The position numbers and the translations under genes were made by a program. This document shows positions 7,437 to 15,731 of a stretch of DNA of 30,071 bases, piece after piece. The stretch covers positions 1 through 30,071 of the forward strand of contig NZ_CABKRX010000029.1 of assembly GCF_902374955.1 (NCBI RefSeq), written 5' to 3'. This DNA is from Bacillus massilioanorexius. GTDB lineage: Bacteria > Bacillota > Bacilli > Bacillales > DSM-1321. The notes beneath the pieces are model-generated. The model did not search any database and was not told the origin of the DNA. It was given only the letters and a program-made list of their open reading frames with translations. Each line of letters begins with the position of its first letter. Position 1 is the first letter of the stretch.

Positions 7437-8173
7437 AGTAATCCTCCAATAAAGCTTTGCACTTGTTCGACTTGTTTCATCATATCTTCTATTTGATCTT
7501 GGAACATTAGCTGCACAATAACAACTGTAGTGTTCATCATGACATGAGCAAAAATCGGTACTATAATTCGTTTTGTTTTAACGTATAGGAATGCAAAGGT
7601 GAATCCCATAGCGGTGTATAGAATGATATGCTCAAATTCTAGATGTGCTAAACCAAATATGATCGAACTAATTAATGCGGCTAATATAAAATTCATTTTT
7701 TTATAAAGAGAACCAAAAATAATTTTTCTAAATATCAATTCTTCTAGTATTGGTCCAACTATAGAAGTTATTATAGCAAATGATGGAACAGAAGAAATCA
7801 CATTTACAAGGGTTTGAGTATTTTCGGAGCCTACTTCGATTCCAATTAATCTTTCTATATTTGCTGCAATAGTTTGAGCGAAGAAAGCTAGAAAAATTCC
7901 CGCTATAGCCCAAAGAATGGACATACCCACTGGTGCAGGAGGTTCATTTCTTATCCAACTAGCTGAACCAAAATCCTTTCTCATTAAAATCAGTGTAATA
8001 ATTAAAGCTACGATAAAGCTAAATATAGACCAATAGGCAGTAGCATAGATATTTATCGTATTTTCAGAAGCTCCCATTGCAAGACCAATATATTTAAAGA
8101 GAGGAGCACCAATAATACCGGATAATTGCATGGCAATATACACCATGATGACATACCAATATTCTTTTTTCAC
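7433..8173 (-). CDS. ydiL: CPBP-family intramembrane glutamic protease (YdiL)
   Basis: A 246-aa multi-span membrane protein of the CPBP (CAAX protease / bacteriocin-processing, Abi) family. The three family motifs are present: EELIFRKIIFG (EExxxR) at about residue 144, FGLAHLEFEH (FxxxH), and HVMMN (HxxxN). The start is GTG at 8173, with AAAGGAGAT at ideal distance. The substrate is unknown; relatives process proteins or protect against self-made bacteriocins. It forms an operon with ydiK, running away from groES. Confidence 0.85.
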   Translation of the reverse strand: MKKEYWYVIMVYIAMQLSGIIGAPLFKYIGLAMGASENTINIYATAYWSIFSFIVALIITLILMRKDFGSASWIRNEPPAPVGMSILWAIAGIFLAFFAQTIAANIERLIGIEVGSENTQTLVNVISSVPSFAIITSIVGPILEELIFRKIIFGSLYKKMNFILAALISSIIFGLAHLEFEHIILYTAMGFTFAFLYVKTKRIIVPIFAHVMMNTTVVIVQLMFQDQIEDMMKQVEQVQSFIGGLL

Positions 8174-8391
8174 ACTATTATCTCCTTTTGAAGTTACATA
8201 TCTATTATTGTACTTCTTTTTGATGAAAGGTTACAAACCATTCCTTTTTTCAAATTCTATAAAATTTTCTTTTTGCAAAATTTTATTATAAAAGAGAGTA
8301 ATTTGTAGCATACTGTAGAAGGTTTAGATCACTTAGGAAGAATATTGTTGGAATCTGTTGAAGGGAAGGGATTTTTTTTAAAGACAAATAC
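8174..8391. other. divergent intergenic region before groES
   Basis: Between the ydiL ribosome site and the groESL promoter I see no gene, repeat or structured element beyond AT-rich sequence. It should contain the ydiL promoter. Confidence 0.5.
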
Positions 8392-8420
8392 TTGAAAAAT
8401 AGTGCGAATTTATTTATTAT
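8392..8420 (+). promoter_or_regulatory. sigma-A promoter of groESL
   Basis: TTGAAA (8392-8397) and TATTAT (8415-8420) with 17-bp spacing, placed just ahead of the CIRCE operator. Confidence 0.8.
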
Positions 8421-8430
8421 ATTAATTGTG

Positions 8431-8457
8431 TTAGCACTCAATATAGTTGAGTGCTAA
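8431..8457 (+). promoter_or_regulatory. CIRCE operator (HrcA binding site)
   Basis: A perfect CIRCE inverted repeat: TTAGCACTC, 9 bp, GAGTGCTAA. It lies at the expected transcription start of groESL, so HrcA repression with heat-shock induction is expected. Confidence 0.97.
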
Positions 8458-8501
8458 TAATAGAAAAATTTTATGAATTGTTATTGAGGAGGGTGTTTTT
8501 C

Positions 8502-8786
8502 TTGTTAAAACCATTAGGTGATCGCGTTATTATTGAACTAGTTCAATCAGAAGAAAAAACTGCAAGTGGTATCGTATTACCAGATACTGCAAAGGAAAAA
8601 CCTCAAGAAGGTAAAATTGTAGCAGTAGGTGCTGGAAATGTACTTGATAACGGTGAGCGAGTAGCCTTAGAGGTTGCTGTTGGCGATCGTATCATCTTCT
8701 CAAAATATGCTGGTACTGAAGTGAAATATGAAGGTACTGAATACTTAATCTTACGTGAATCAGACATCTTAGCAGTAATTGGCTAA
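8502..8786 (+). CDS. groES: co-chaperonin GroES
   Basis: 94 aa, the standard GroES length: LKPLGDRVIIE at the N-terminus, the mobile loop around EKTASGIVLPDTAKEKPQ, and the ILRESDILAVI C-terminus. The start is TTG at 8502, because a strong GAGGAGGGTG site lies 8-9 nt upstream and the family begins here. An upstream in-frame ATG would begin inside the CIRCE element. It caps the GroEL ring during folding. Confidence 0.97.
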   Translation: MLKPLGDRVIIELVQSEEKTASGIVLPDTAKEKPQEGKIVAVGAGNVLDNGERVALEVAVGDRIIFSKYAGTEVKYEGTEYLILRESDILAVIG

Positions 8787-8837
8787 TACTATACTTATTT
8801 ATTAATAAACGTGAATATTCTAGGGAGGTAATGAAAC

Positions 8838-10472
8838 ATGGCTAAAGATATTAAATTTAGTGAAGAAGCTCGCCGTTCGATGCTTCGTGGTGTAGATGCT
8901 CTTGCAAATGCAGTAAAAGTTACTCTTGGACCTAAAGGACGTAACGTGGTTCTTGAGAAAAAATTCGGTTCACCACTTATTACAAATGATGGTGTAACAA
9001 TTGCAAAAGAAATCGAATTAGAAGATGCTTTTGAAAACATGGGAGCTAAACTAGTTGCTGAAGTAGCAAGCAAAACAAATGATATTGCTGGTGACGGTAC
9101 AACTACTGCAACAGTTCTTGCTCAAGCGATGATTCGTGAAGGCTTAAAGAACGTTACAGCTGGCGCTAACCCAATGGGTATCCGTAAAGGTATTGAAAAA
9201 GCGGTTAAAGAAGCTGTTTCTGAATTACAAGCTATTTCTAAGCCAATCGAAAACAAAGAATCTATCGCACAAGTAGCGGCTATTTCTGCAGCTGATGAAG
9301 AAGTAGGTCAATTAATTGCTGAAGCGATGGAGCGCGTTGGAAACGACGGAGTTATTACAATTGAAGAATCTAAAGGTTTCACAACTGAGTTAGATGTTGT
9401 AGAAGGTATGCAATTCGATCGTGGGTATGCATCTCCATACATGGTAACAGATTCTGATAAAATGGAAGCTGTTTTAGAAAATCCATATATTTTAATCACT
9501 GACAAAAAAGTGGGAAGCATTCAAGAAATCCTACCAGTTCTTGAGCAAGTGGTTCAACAAGGTAAACCTTTATTAATCATTGCTGAAGATGTTGAAGGGG
9601 AAGCTCTTGCAACGCTTGTAGTGAACAAACTTCGTGGAACATTCAATGCAGTGGCTGTTAAAGCTCCTGGATTCGGTGACCGTCGTAAAGCGATGCTTGA
9701 AGATATCGCTGCACTAACTGGCGGAGAAGTAATCACTGAAGAACTTGGTCGTGACCTTAAATCTGCTGGTATCGAGTCACTAGGACGTGCAGCAAAAGTT
9801 GTTGTTACAAAAGAAAACACAACAATTGTTGAAGGTTCTGGAGATAAAAACAATATCGATGCTCGTATTAACCAAATTCGCGTTCAATTAGAAGAAACTA
9901 CTTCTGAATTCGATCGTGAAAAACTTCAAGAGCGTCTTGCTAAATTAGCTGGTGGCGTTGCTGTAATCAAAGTTGGTGCTGCTACTGAAACTGAGCTTAA
10001 AGAACGCAAACTACGCATTGAAGACGCATTAAACTCAACTCGTGCAGCAGTTGAAGAAGGTATCGTTGCTGGTGGTGGTACTGCACTTCTTAACGTATAT
10101 AACAAAGTGGCTGAAATCGTTGCTGAAGGTGACGAAGCTACTGGTGTAAACATTGTACTTCGTGCAATGGAAGAGCCTGTACGTCAAATCGCTCACAACG
10201 CTGGTTTAGAAGGTTCTGTAATCGTAGAACGTCTAAAAGGCGAAGAAGTGGGAACTGGATTCAATGCAGCTACTGGCGAGTGGGTAAACATGATCAATGC
10301 TGGTATCGTTGACCCAACCAAAGTAACTCGTTCTGCACTTCAAAATGCAGCATCAGTTGCAGCTATGTTCTTAACTACTGAAGCAGTAGTTGCTGACAAG
10401 CCACAAGAAAACGCTGGTGCACCAATGATGCCTGACATGGGCGGCATGGGTGGAATGGGCGGCATGATGTAA
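8838..10472 (+). CDS. groEL: chaperonin GroEL
   Basis: The 544-aa, 60-kDa chaperonin. ATP-binding blocks are clear (TLGPKGRNVV, GDGTTTATVLAQ, AGGGTALL), and the C-terminus is the usual GGMGGMGGMM repeat. A GGGAGG ribosome site precedes the ATG, 51 nt after groES. The last 18 coding bases lie inside the 26-bp attachment repeat of the downstream island, which leaves the GroEL protein unaltered. Confidence 0.98.
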   Translation: MAKDIKFSEEARRSMLRGVDALANAVKVTLGPKGRNVVLEKKFGSPLITNDGVTIAKEIELEDAFENMGAKLVAEVASKTNDIAGDGTTTATVLAQAMIREGLKNVTAGANPMGIRKGIEKAVKEAVSELQAISKPIENKESIAQVAAISAADEEVGQLIAEAMERVGNDGVITIEESKGFTTELDVVEGMQFDRGYASPYMVTDSDKMEAVLENPYILITDKKVGSIQEILPVLEQVVQQGKPLLIIAEDVEGEALATLVVNKLRGTFNAVAVKAPGFGDRRKAMLEDIAALTGGEVITEELGRDLKSAGIESLGRAAKVVVTKENTTIVEGSGDKNNIDARINQIRVQLEETTSEFDREKLQERLAKLAGGVAVIKVGAATETELKERKLRIEDALNSTRAAVEEGIVAGGGTALLNVYNKVAEIVAEGDEATGVNIVLRAMEEPVRQIAHNAGLEGSVIVERLKGEEVGTGFNAATGEWVNMINAGIVDPTKVTRSALQNAASVAAMFLTTEAVVADKPQENAGAPMMPDMGGMGGMGGMM

Positions 10473-10480
10473 TCTGCCCC
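10455..10480. repeat. left attachment site (26-bp direct repeat)
   Basis: Identical over 26 bp to 25372-25397; the flanking bases differ on both sides. It covers the last codons and stop of groEL plus 8 bp. This is the expected product of site-specific integration into the groEL 3' end by the adjacent tyrosine integrase. Confidence 0.9.
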
Positions 10481-10481
10481 C

Positions 10482-10506
10482 AAAACCCTTGATATACAAG
10501 GTTTTT
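10482..10506 (+). terminator. terminator after groEL
   Basis: AAAACCCTTG (10482-10491) pairs at 9 of 10 positions with 10497-10506 and ends in a T-run. It lies just beyond the attachment repeat, so it was supplied by the island side. Confidence 0.75.
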
Positions 10507-10523
10507 AAATAAGGGATAAGAGC

Positions 10524-10543
10524 AATGCTAACATTTTGCTAAC
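10524..10543. repeat. left arm-type repeats (TGCTAAC x2)
   Basis: TGCTAAC occurs at 10526-10532 and 10537-10543, 11 bp apart. The surrounding 20-mer is identical to 25235-25254 at the other end of the island. Probable integrase arm-binding sites. Confidence 0.7.
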
Positions 10544-10556
10544 ATTTCTTGCCCGA

Positions 10557-11765
10557 TTAGAGGCTACTCATTAATTGAGCAAATTTATGAGAAGCCTCTT
10601 TTTTCATTTCTTTCGTTACATGAAGATAAACGTTCTTCGTTGTTTCATCATCACAATGTCCTAATCGATCCATAATCTCTTCTAGGCCTACTCTTGCTTC
10701 TGCAAGTAAAGATGTATGCGTATGGCGTAAAGAGTGGGGAGTAAGCTCTGTGTTTAGTCCAGCTAATTTCAGTAATCGAGCCATTCGGTTTTCGACGGTC
10801 TTAATGAAAATAGGGTAGCCAGGATGTCTGTCATGCTTAGCAAAAATGAATTCTTCATCTAGATAGGTAGCACCTAATCGTTCCTTAACCTTCCTTTGTA
10901 ATTCCATATGCTCTTTAAGAGCTGCAATAACATCTTCAGCAACGACTATGGTTCGCTTAGATCTTCTAGTCTTAGGTGGTACTAGTTGATATTTCAGCGT
11001 GTTATTAGTCGGATTATAGTATGTTTTCGTAATGCTGATTGTATGTTCTTCGAAGTCAATGTCTTTCCACTTAAGTGCTACTAATTCACCAACACGCATT
11101 CCTGTGTAGGAAAGAGTAAGGAAGATTAAGTAATCCAAATCCAATCCTTTTTGAGAGGATGTTTGCAGTAGTAACGCTAGCTCTTCCTTTTCCATATATT
11201 TAGGGATCTCTTGTTCTTCTAATTCCTCAATGGTTTTTCTATCTTTCTTCAAATAGGCGAACTCTGTTGGATCATTTTTAATGATTCTCATTTCAATTGC
11301 CTTCTTGAAAATCATTCTTCCGGTACGATGTACACCATCCAATGTATTGTCAGCGTAACCTTTTTCTTTTAAATCATTTAAAGCATCCTGGTATCGTTTG
11401 GCTGTGATGTCTTTTAGCTTTAAAAGAGAGAAGTAAGGCAATAATTTATTGATTTCGTGCTGTCGAATACGAATAGTGCCAGGTTTTACATTATTCTTCT
11501 CACTATATATAAGAAGCCATTCGTTTGCAAAATCTTTGAAGACGACGTTCTGTTCCTGTACATACATGCCTTGATTGATTTCATAAATAAGCTCTGTAGC
11601 AGCTGATTCAGCTTCCTGCTTTGTTCGAAATCCTCCTTTTGTCTTTTGCTTTCTCTTTCCTGTTGCAGGATCTCTACCGATATCTATAACGAAGCTCCAA
11701 GTAGATCCGCATGTGCATCGTTTCTTTTTACATGTACAGCCTCTGCGATGAAAATGTCCTTTCAA
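10557..11765 (-). CDS. int: tyrosine site-specific integrase of the island
   Basis: A 402-aa phage/ICE-type integrase. Domains: an N-terminal arm-binding domain with a Cys-rich head (residues 9-20, C10, C12, C17, C19), a SAM-like core-binding domain (about 75-170), and the catalytic domain (about 185-395). The catalytic set is complete: R224 in TGMRVGEL, K265, H344 and R347 in HSLRHTH, H370 in RLGH, and nucleophile Y380 in NVYLH. The start is TTG with GAGGT 8-9 nt upstream. It reads toward groEL and ends 76 bp from the attachment repeat. Expected to catalyse integration and, with Xis, excision. Confidence 0.95.
   Translation of the reverse strand: MKGHFHRRGCTCKKKRCTCGSTWSFVIDIGRDPATGKRKQKTKGGFRTKQEAESAATELIYEINQGMYVQEQNVVFKDFANEWLLIYSEKNNVKPGTIRIRQHEINKLLPYFSLLKLKDITAKRYQDALNDLKEKGYADNTLDGVHRTGRMIFKKAIEMRIIKNDPTEFAYLKKDRKTIEELEEQEIPKYMEKEELALLLQTSSQKGLDLDYLIFLTLSYTGMRVGELVALKWKDIDFEEHTISITKTYYNPTNNTLKYQLVPPKTRRSKRTIVVAEDVIAALKEHMELQRKVKERLGATYLDEEFIFAKHDRHPGYPIFIKTVENRMARLLKLAGLNTELTPHSLRHTHTSLLAEARVGLEEIMDRLGHCDDETTKNVYLHVTKEMKKEASHKFAQLMSSL
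10559..10604 (+). terminator. plus-strand terminator embedded in the int C-terminus
   Basis: 18-nt arms (10559-10576 with 10582-10599, two mismatches) followed by TTTTTT on the plus strand, opposite to int. It would stop groEL transcription from running antisense into int. It overlaps the last codons of int. Confidence 0.75.
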
Positions 11766-11899
11766 ATTCGTAAACCTCTTTTCTTTAATGAAATGTTATT
11801 GCGATTATTTATTATTTCCACTGCGTATGTAGCAGATACGTTTTGTTTATTTGTTATGAGAGGAGGAGAAGAAATTCTTTTTCCTCTTCAACTCCTAAC

Positions 11900-12133
11900 C
11901 TACATTGCTTCAGCTTTTTTCTGTTTTTGATTGGCGATCCACATGGCTAAATCGGATTTTTCTACTCGCTTAGAAGCGCCAATATCAAAGTTTGGGATGC
12001 CTCCGTGTTCTACATGTAGCTTGAATAATTCATAGACTGTTTTTCTTGAGATTCCAAGAAATTGTGCGATGTGCGATGCTGTTAATGTATCGGGTAGAGA
12101 CTCCCAAGTTGTGTATTGCTTTGTTTGATTCAT
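11900..12133 (-). CDS. excisionase-like helix-turn-helix protein
   Basis: 77 aa. The segment TASHIAQFLGISRKTVYELF is a MerR/excisionase-type helix-turn-helix, followed by a short wing with a basic residue pair (GASKRVEKSDLAMWI). A strong GGAGGGG site lies before the ATG. It lies 134 bp upstream of int on the same strand, the usual place for a recombination directionality factor. It could also regulate int. No recognisable repressor gene is seen in the island. Confidence 0.8.
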   Translation of the reverse strand: MNQTKQYTTWESLPDTLTASHIAQFLGISRKTVYELFKLHVEHGGIPNFDIGASKRVEKSDLAMWIANQKQKKAEAM

Positions 12134-12168
12134 AATTAAACCCCTCCAAATTGTATTTATGTATATAT

Positions 12169-12372
12169 TTCGATAATGTGTCTATACTTGGAATATATGT
12201 TTCGAAAATCTATCCAGTAAAGTATCCTTTTCTGTATAGATTCTTATGAAAAGAAAGTAGAAAACCGCTTAATTAGAGAGGTTTTCCACTTGTGTTTTTA
12301 TCAAAGTTAAAATAACACTTTGTTTTTTCGATTATCTGTTTCAGTAATTTAATTGATTTCGATAATCTGTCT
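12169..12372. repeat. four direct repeats upstream of the xis-like gene
   Basis: The consensus TTTCGATAATCTGTCT appears in the same orientation at 12169-12184, 12201-12216, 12326-12341 and 12357-12372. The members of each pair start 31-32 bp apart, about three helical turns. Candidates are binding sites for Xis, a regulator or one of the recombinases. This interval contains no gene. Confidence 0.6.
12260..12288. terminator. possible terminator after the serine recombinase operon
   Basis: GAAAACC and GGTTTTC arms are separated by 13 nt, followed on the minus strand by TACTTTCTTTTC. Weak but well placed to end the recombinase transcript before the xis-int genes. Confidence 0.35.
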
Positions 12373-12377
12373 TTCCT

Positions 12378-13814
12378 TTAATCAAAAGGATGCTTTTTGA
12401 AGAATAGTTGATACTCTCCTTGATTAGTAATTGAAATAGATTCAATAAATAGTGAGAGTATAAAACGTTGTTCAGATCGAAGTAATGCAGAAACGTCTAT
12501 CCCTGAAAACTGGTTAAAGAATAGCTCGAGCTGCTCCTCGTTGAAAAAGGATTTAATTCGCTTTAAATCTTTTTCGAGTTCGGAAATTTCATATGTAATG
12601 CAATCAAGAGCTTGTTGGACAATTTTTTTGACTTCGATTGGAAGACCTTCAGGTTTTTCCTCTATGAAATCCATATTTATTTGCATTCGTTTTTTATCAT
12701 CTTGTTTGATGCGTATAGCTTCTTGAATCGACTGAGTAAAATTAGCAATATACATTAAAACAGCCGATTTTATTTGTTCTAAATCATTTGTTAAATGTGT
12801 TGCTAACTCAATAAGAATGTATTCGTGAAGATTCGTAATATCTATTGAGTAATCACAATTCATGCATTGATAGTAACGATAGCCATATGTTTTTCCATTT
12901 CGTTTCGTCGAGCTATTACGACTTGATAAAGGTTGTCCGCAATGAAAGCAATAGGCAATGTTTAATAAGAGAAACGGGGTATCAAACCGTTCAAGTTTTA
13001 TTTTTAATGCCTTATTTAGTTCCGTCATTTTATAAAGGAAATCTGGAATGATGGGGTCATGTACGTCTTCCCATTCAAACTGCAGATTAAATCGACTAGT
13101 AAAATTCCATGTTAGTTTTCCTTGATAAATCGTATTGAATAATATTTGTTCAATCGTATTAGTACGCCATTGTGTTCCTCTTGGCGGTGGAACTTTATCC
13201 GTATTTAATATTTGAGCAATTTTATTCATAGAGAAACCCCATGAATAAAGAAAGAAAATCCAGGCCACAATAGGTGCATTGTTATTCGGATAAAGCGTTT
13301 TTTCAATCATTGTGTAACCATATGGTGTGCTCGCTGCGGGGCGCAGCTGTTTTTCTAAAGCGTTTTTTTGTGATTCCGAAATTAATCTCGCTTTTTTATC
13401 TGATTCAAAGTTTGCGATAATGAACTCTAATTTTGTACGTGGATCTTCCGGGTCAAAAACGGTGCCAGTCGTACATAAAAGAATTTTGACATCAGGTCGA
13501 TATTGCTTTAAATCGAAATAAAAGTCTTCTACAAAAGAAAAGATAGTACGATCTAAACGCGAATAATCATAGAAATAGATAAACATGATGTCTTTATTGT
13601 TCTTGACGGTTTCTTTTAGATCGTTTAGTGCGGAGCGATTTTCAGCTTTCGTACGATAAGCACTTACCTTTCTATCGATAAAAATGAATTGGTTAGGCAA
13701 TTGGTGTTCATTTCGATTGGCCGCATTCAGCATTTCTCTACGTTGTATTTCTACTGAATTATTTCCTTCTTGCTTGGAAGAAGAGTACCGAATATATCCT
13801 GCTGCTAGTGTCAT
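12378..13814 (-). CDS. large serine recombinase 1
   Basis: 478 aa. The resolvase-type catalytic domain begins at GYIRYSSSKQ, giving Y7, R9 and probable nucleophile S11, with the conserved arginine helix in DYSRLDRTIF. A recombinase domain (about 160-290) follows, then a zinc ribbon (CFHCG ... CMNCD) and a coiled-coil C-terminal region. This is the large serine recombinase layout used by phage integrases, Ccr proteins and transposases such as TnpX. It overlaps recombinase 2 by one base (TAATG), so the two are co-translated and may act as a pair. Its target site is unknown. Confidence 0.9.
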   Translation of the reverse strand: MTLAAGYIRYSSSKQEGNNSVEIQRREMLNAANRNEHQLPNQFIFIDRKVSAYRTKAENRSALNDLKETVKNNKDIMFIYFYDYSRLDRTIFSFVEDFYFDLKQYRPDVKILLCTTGTVFDPEDPRTKLEFIIANFESDKKARLISESQKNALEKQLRPAASTPYGYTMIEKTLYPNNNAPIVAWIFFLYSWGFSMNKIAQILNTDKVPPPRGTQWRTNTIEQILFNTIYQGKLTWNFTSRFNLQFEWEDVHDPIIPDFLYKMTELNKALKIKLERFDTPFLLLNIAYCFHCGQPLSSRNSSTKRNGKTYGYRYYQCMNCDYSIDITNLHEYILIELATHLTNDLEQIKSAVLMYIANFTQSIQEAIRIKQDDKKRMQINMDFIEEKPEGLPIEVKKIVQQALDCITYEISELEKDLKRIKSFFNEEQLELFFNQFSGIDVSALLRSEQRFILSLFIESISITNQGEYQLFFKKHPFD

Positions 13815-15247
13815 TACTCATTCACCTCAATTACTTGATATGTTTCTTGTGATTGGTTTTTATCATAGAAAAATTGAACAACTTCAATTTTGTCGTGATA
13901 AGCAATGATATCAGCGATAATGGTAGGAATAAGTCGTATTAATTCCACTTCAGATTGTTGTTCCACTAGTTGATTTTGAACGATACTTACATTTTCTTTT
14001 AAGCATTGAAGTGTTAGTTGACAAACATTAATATCCGATTCAATTTCGAGGCATGCTGACTTTATGTCTTGGATTCGTTGAATGCCTCTTTGAAGAACTT
14101 CTATATTTTCTGCTCTCAAATTCTGTAATGAAAATCGATGTTCTTCTTGTTGGAGTTCTCGAATTCGTTCCATCTTCTCAGTAGACAATTGAGTAATGAC
14201 CTTTTGTAATTGTTGAATGGTTACAGATTGAATATAGTCAGTGTTAAGATTCTGTAAGCTATTTTTTACAGCGGTAATAGCTACCGTTTTTATTTCTTCA
14301 ACTCGATATCGAATGCGTTCCTTTTTATTTTTGGCGCAGTTGCAATAGTAATAGGCTTCGCTAGCAGTAGCTGTAATTTCATATTTAAGCCTTTTTCCAC
14401 AGTGCCCACATATCACTGAAAAGAGGTCTTGTAATTCGAGTTCAGTTTGCTGTAGTGCAAGGTCACGAAGTAAAGGCTCGAATTTCGCTTCGTTTTGACG
14501 AAATTGTTCAACCGTTATATATGGCTCAACATGTGTAAGTGGAAATAACTTATCATTTGTCTTCTCGCAACCACAATAAAAGGGATCGATACACATTGAG
14601 AGAATCATTTTTAATGTGCGCTTCGAAGTCTTTTTTAACTTAGTTGCGGCTACTAATAAGTCTTCTAAACAATCAATGTACGTTAAAGCGTTTAGAAATA
14701 TAGTTATTTCATCTTCAACATCTGGATGTTTTATATACTGTTTCGTTTCGTTACTAAGTTTTGATTGATAGCCAAACTTAGTAACCGGCGTTTTTCTATA
14801 CAAATCATGTAAACGTCTACTTATATGTTTTCCTTCCTCCTCTGTAAGCAGAGCATTAATTGCTTCTGTAACGGTATTGCGTGAGAAGGGAGGATAAGAA
14901 GGATCCGTTGTAGTAAATATAACTTCGACATTATGTTCCCAAAGTAAGCTATACAGACAGAAATATTCATAAAATCGTCTTGTGAGTCGTGAACGATCAT
15001 AAACATAAAGGGTATGAATTTCATCTCGTTTAACGCGTTCAATAAACTCCAGCAAATGCTTACGCTCTTTCATACTTAGTTTGTTAGAAGAAACGCCGTG
15101 TTCATTGATAGTAATGATTTCATCTTCTGCATATTGTCCACGAAATCGAGCGGCTGCTTGAACTTGCATTTCAACATCTTGTGATTTAGTACTTACACGT
15201 TGGTAAAAACACGCTTTTTTAAAAACTCTATTTTGATTGTGAATCAT
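13814..15247 (-). CDS. large serine recombinase 2
   Basis: 477 aa. It has the catalytic motif FYQRVSTKSQ with probable nucleophile S19 and the arginine motif DRSRLTRR. A divergent recombinase domain and a zinc ribbon (CGHCG ... CNC, only partly standard) follow, then a long coiled coil (about 340-430). Little similarity to recombinase 1 is visible beyond the catalytic motifs, so this is not a recent duplication. It is preceded by a chain of overlapping small ORFs. A two-recombinase module is reminiscent of ccrA-ccrB in SCC elements; this is an analogy, not an identification. Confidence 0.9.
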   Translation of the reverse strand: MIHNQNRVFKKACFYQRVSTKSQDVEMQVQAAARFRGQYAEDEIITINEHGVSSNKLSMKERKHLLEFIERVKRDEIHTLYVYDRSRLTRRFYEYFCLYSLLWEHNVEVIFTTTDPSYPPFSRNTVTEAINALLTEEEGKHISRRLHDLYRKTPVTKFGYQSKLSNETKQYIKHPDVEDEITIFLNALTYIDCLEDLLVAATKLKKTSKRTLKMILSMCIDPFYCGCEKTNDKLFPLTHVEPYITVEQFRQNEAKFEPLLRDLALQQTELELQDLFSVICGHCGKRLKYEITATASEAYYYCNCAKNKKERIRYRVEEIKTVAITAVKNSLQNLNTDYIQSVTIQQLQKVITQLSTEKMERIRELQQEEHRFSLQNLRAENIEVLQRGIQRIQDIKSACLEIESDINVCQLTLQCLKENVSIVQNQLVEQQSEVELIRLIPTIIADIIAYHDKIEVVQFFYDKNQSQETYQVIEVNE

Positions 15248-15416
15248 ACGTGTTTAATCCCTTCTTCATTTGTAATGATTTATATAATACGAGTTTCTTC
15301 GTATTACTTGAGATATCTAGTTGCTTAATAAGTTGAGCTAAAATAAAATAGTCTAGCCAAACTTTAAGTGAATCGCTTTTTTCACTTTGTTTCATTTGAA
15401 CTTTAATACGTTTCAT
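15228..15416 (-). CDS. small hypothetical protein (62 aa) ahead of recombinase 2
   Basis: A 62-aa, lysine-rich, probably helical protein (MKRIKVQMKQSEKS...). I do not recognise it. The ATG at 15416 is supported by AGGAGG 8 nt upstream. An alternative GTG at 15425 would overlap that site. It overlaps recombinase 2 by 20 nt. Its ribosome site is paired in a 10-bp hairpin with the end of the preceding ORF, implying translational coupling. It might be an accessory factor for the recombinases. Confidence 0.6.
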   Translation of the reverse strand: MKRIKVQMKQSEKSDSLKVWLDYFILAQLIKQLDISSNTKKLVLYKSLQMKKGLNTYDSQSK

Positions 15417-15419
15417 TAG

Positions 15420-15461
15420 AAGCACCTCCTATTTGCTAATCAGCATTGACGGGAGGTGCTT
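15420..15461 (-). promoter_or_regulatory. hairpin masking the ribosome site of the 62-aa ORF
   Basis: AAGCACCTCC and GGAGGTGCTT form a perfect 10-bp stem. On the minus-strand mRNA the 3' arm contains the AGGAGG site for the 62-aa ORF, while the 5' arm is coding sequence at the end of the 100-aa ORF. Ribosomes finishing the upstream ORF would open it. Confidence 0.6.
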
Positions 15462-15731
15462 ATTTAATACGTTTTGTTCATCATAAGAATGTTGTGTGAA
15501 ACAATCCCCGTTAATAATTAAGGTAAGCTGTTCATGTGGTTCTACTGAATGTTGCGTTTTAGCTGATCCATTTCGTTGTACATTTGGAAGCAAAGCAGTA
15601 TGTGTTAATGAACAATCTAGCTCTATTCTTAGTTGGCAATTTTGCTCACTAGAATTGTCTCGCTGAACAATATAAAAGAGACTATGGCGTTTATGGCCAG
15701 CAATTTTATATTTATCTAGTATTTTCTTCAT
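15429..15731 (-). CDS. small hypothetical protein (100 aa)
   Basis: 100 aa, starting MKKILDKYKIAGHKR. No family recognised. It contains a patch rich in polar residues and three cysteines and looks soluble. I chose the ATG at 15731 because GGAAAGG lies 8 nt upstream; an upstream in-frame start (15776) lies inside the preceding ORF without a ribosome site. It overlaps the 46-aa ORF by 20 nt. Part of the recombinase operon by spacing. Confidence 0.55.
   Translation of the reverse strand: MKKILDKYKIAGHKRHSLFYIVQRDNSSEQNCQLRIELDCSLTHTALLPNVQRNGSAKTQHSVEPHEQLTLIINGDCFTQHSYDEQNVLNKHLPSMLISK

Noticed and set aside
8451..8501. Longer GroES starting at 8451
   Set aside because: The start would lie inside the CIRCE operator. 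The TTG at 8502 has a strong ribosome site and gives the normal family length.
8795..10153. Long open frames antisense to groEL
   Set aside because: Codon-bias shadows of a highly expressed gene; serine/threonine/alanine-rich, with no ribosome sites and no recognisable domains.
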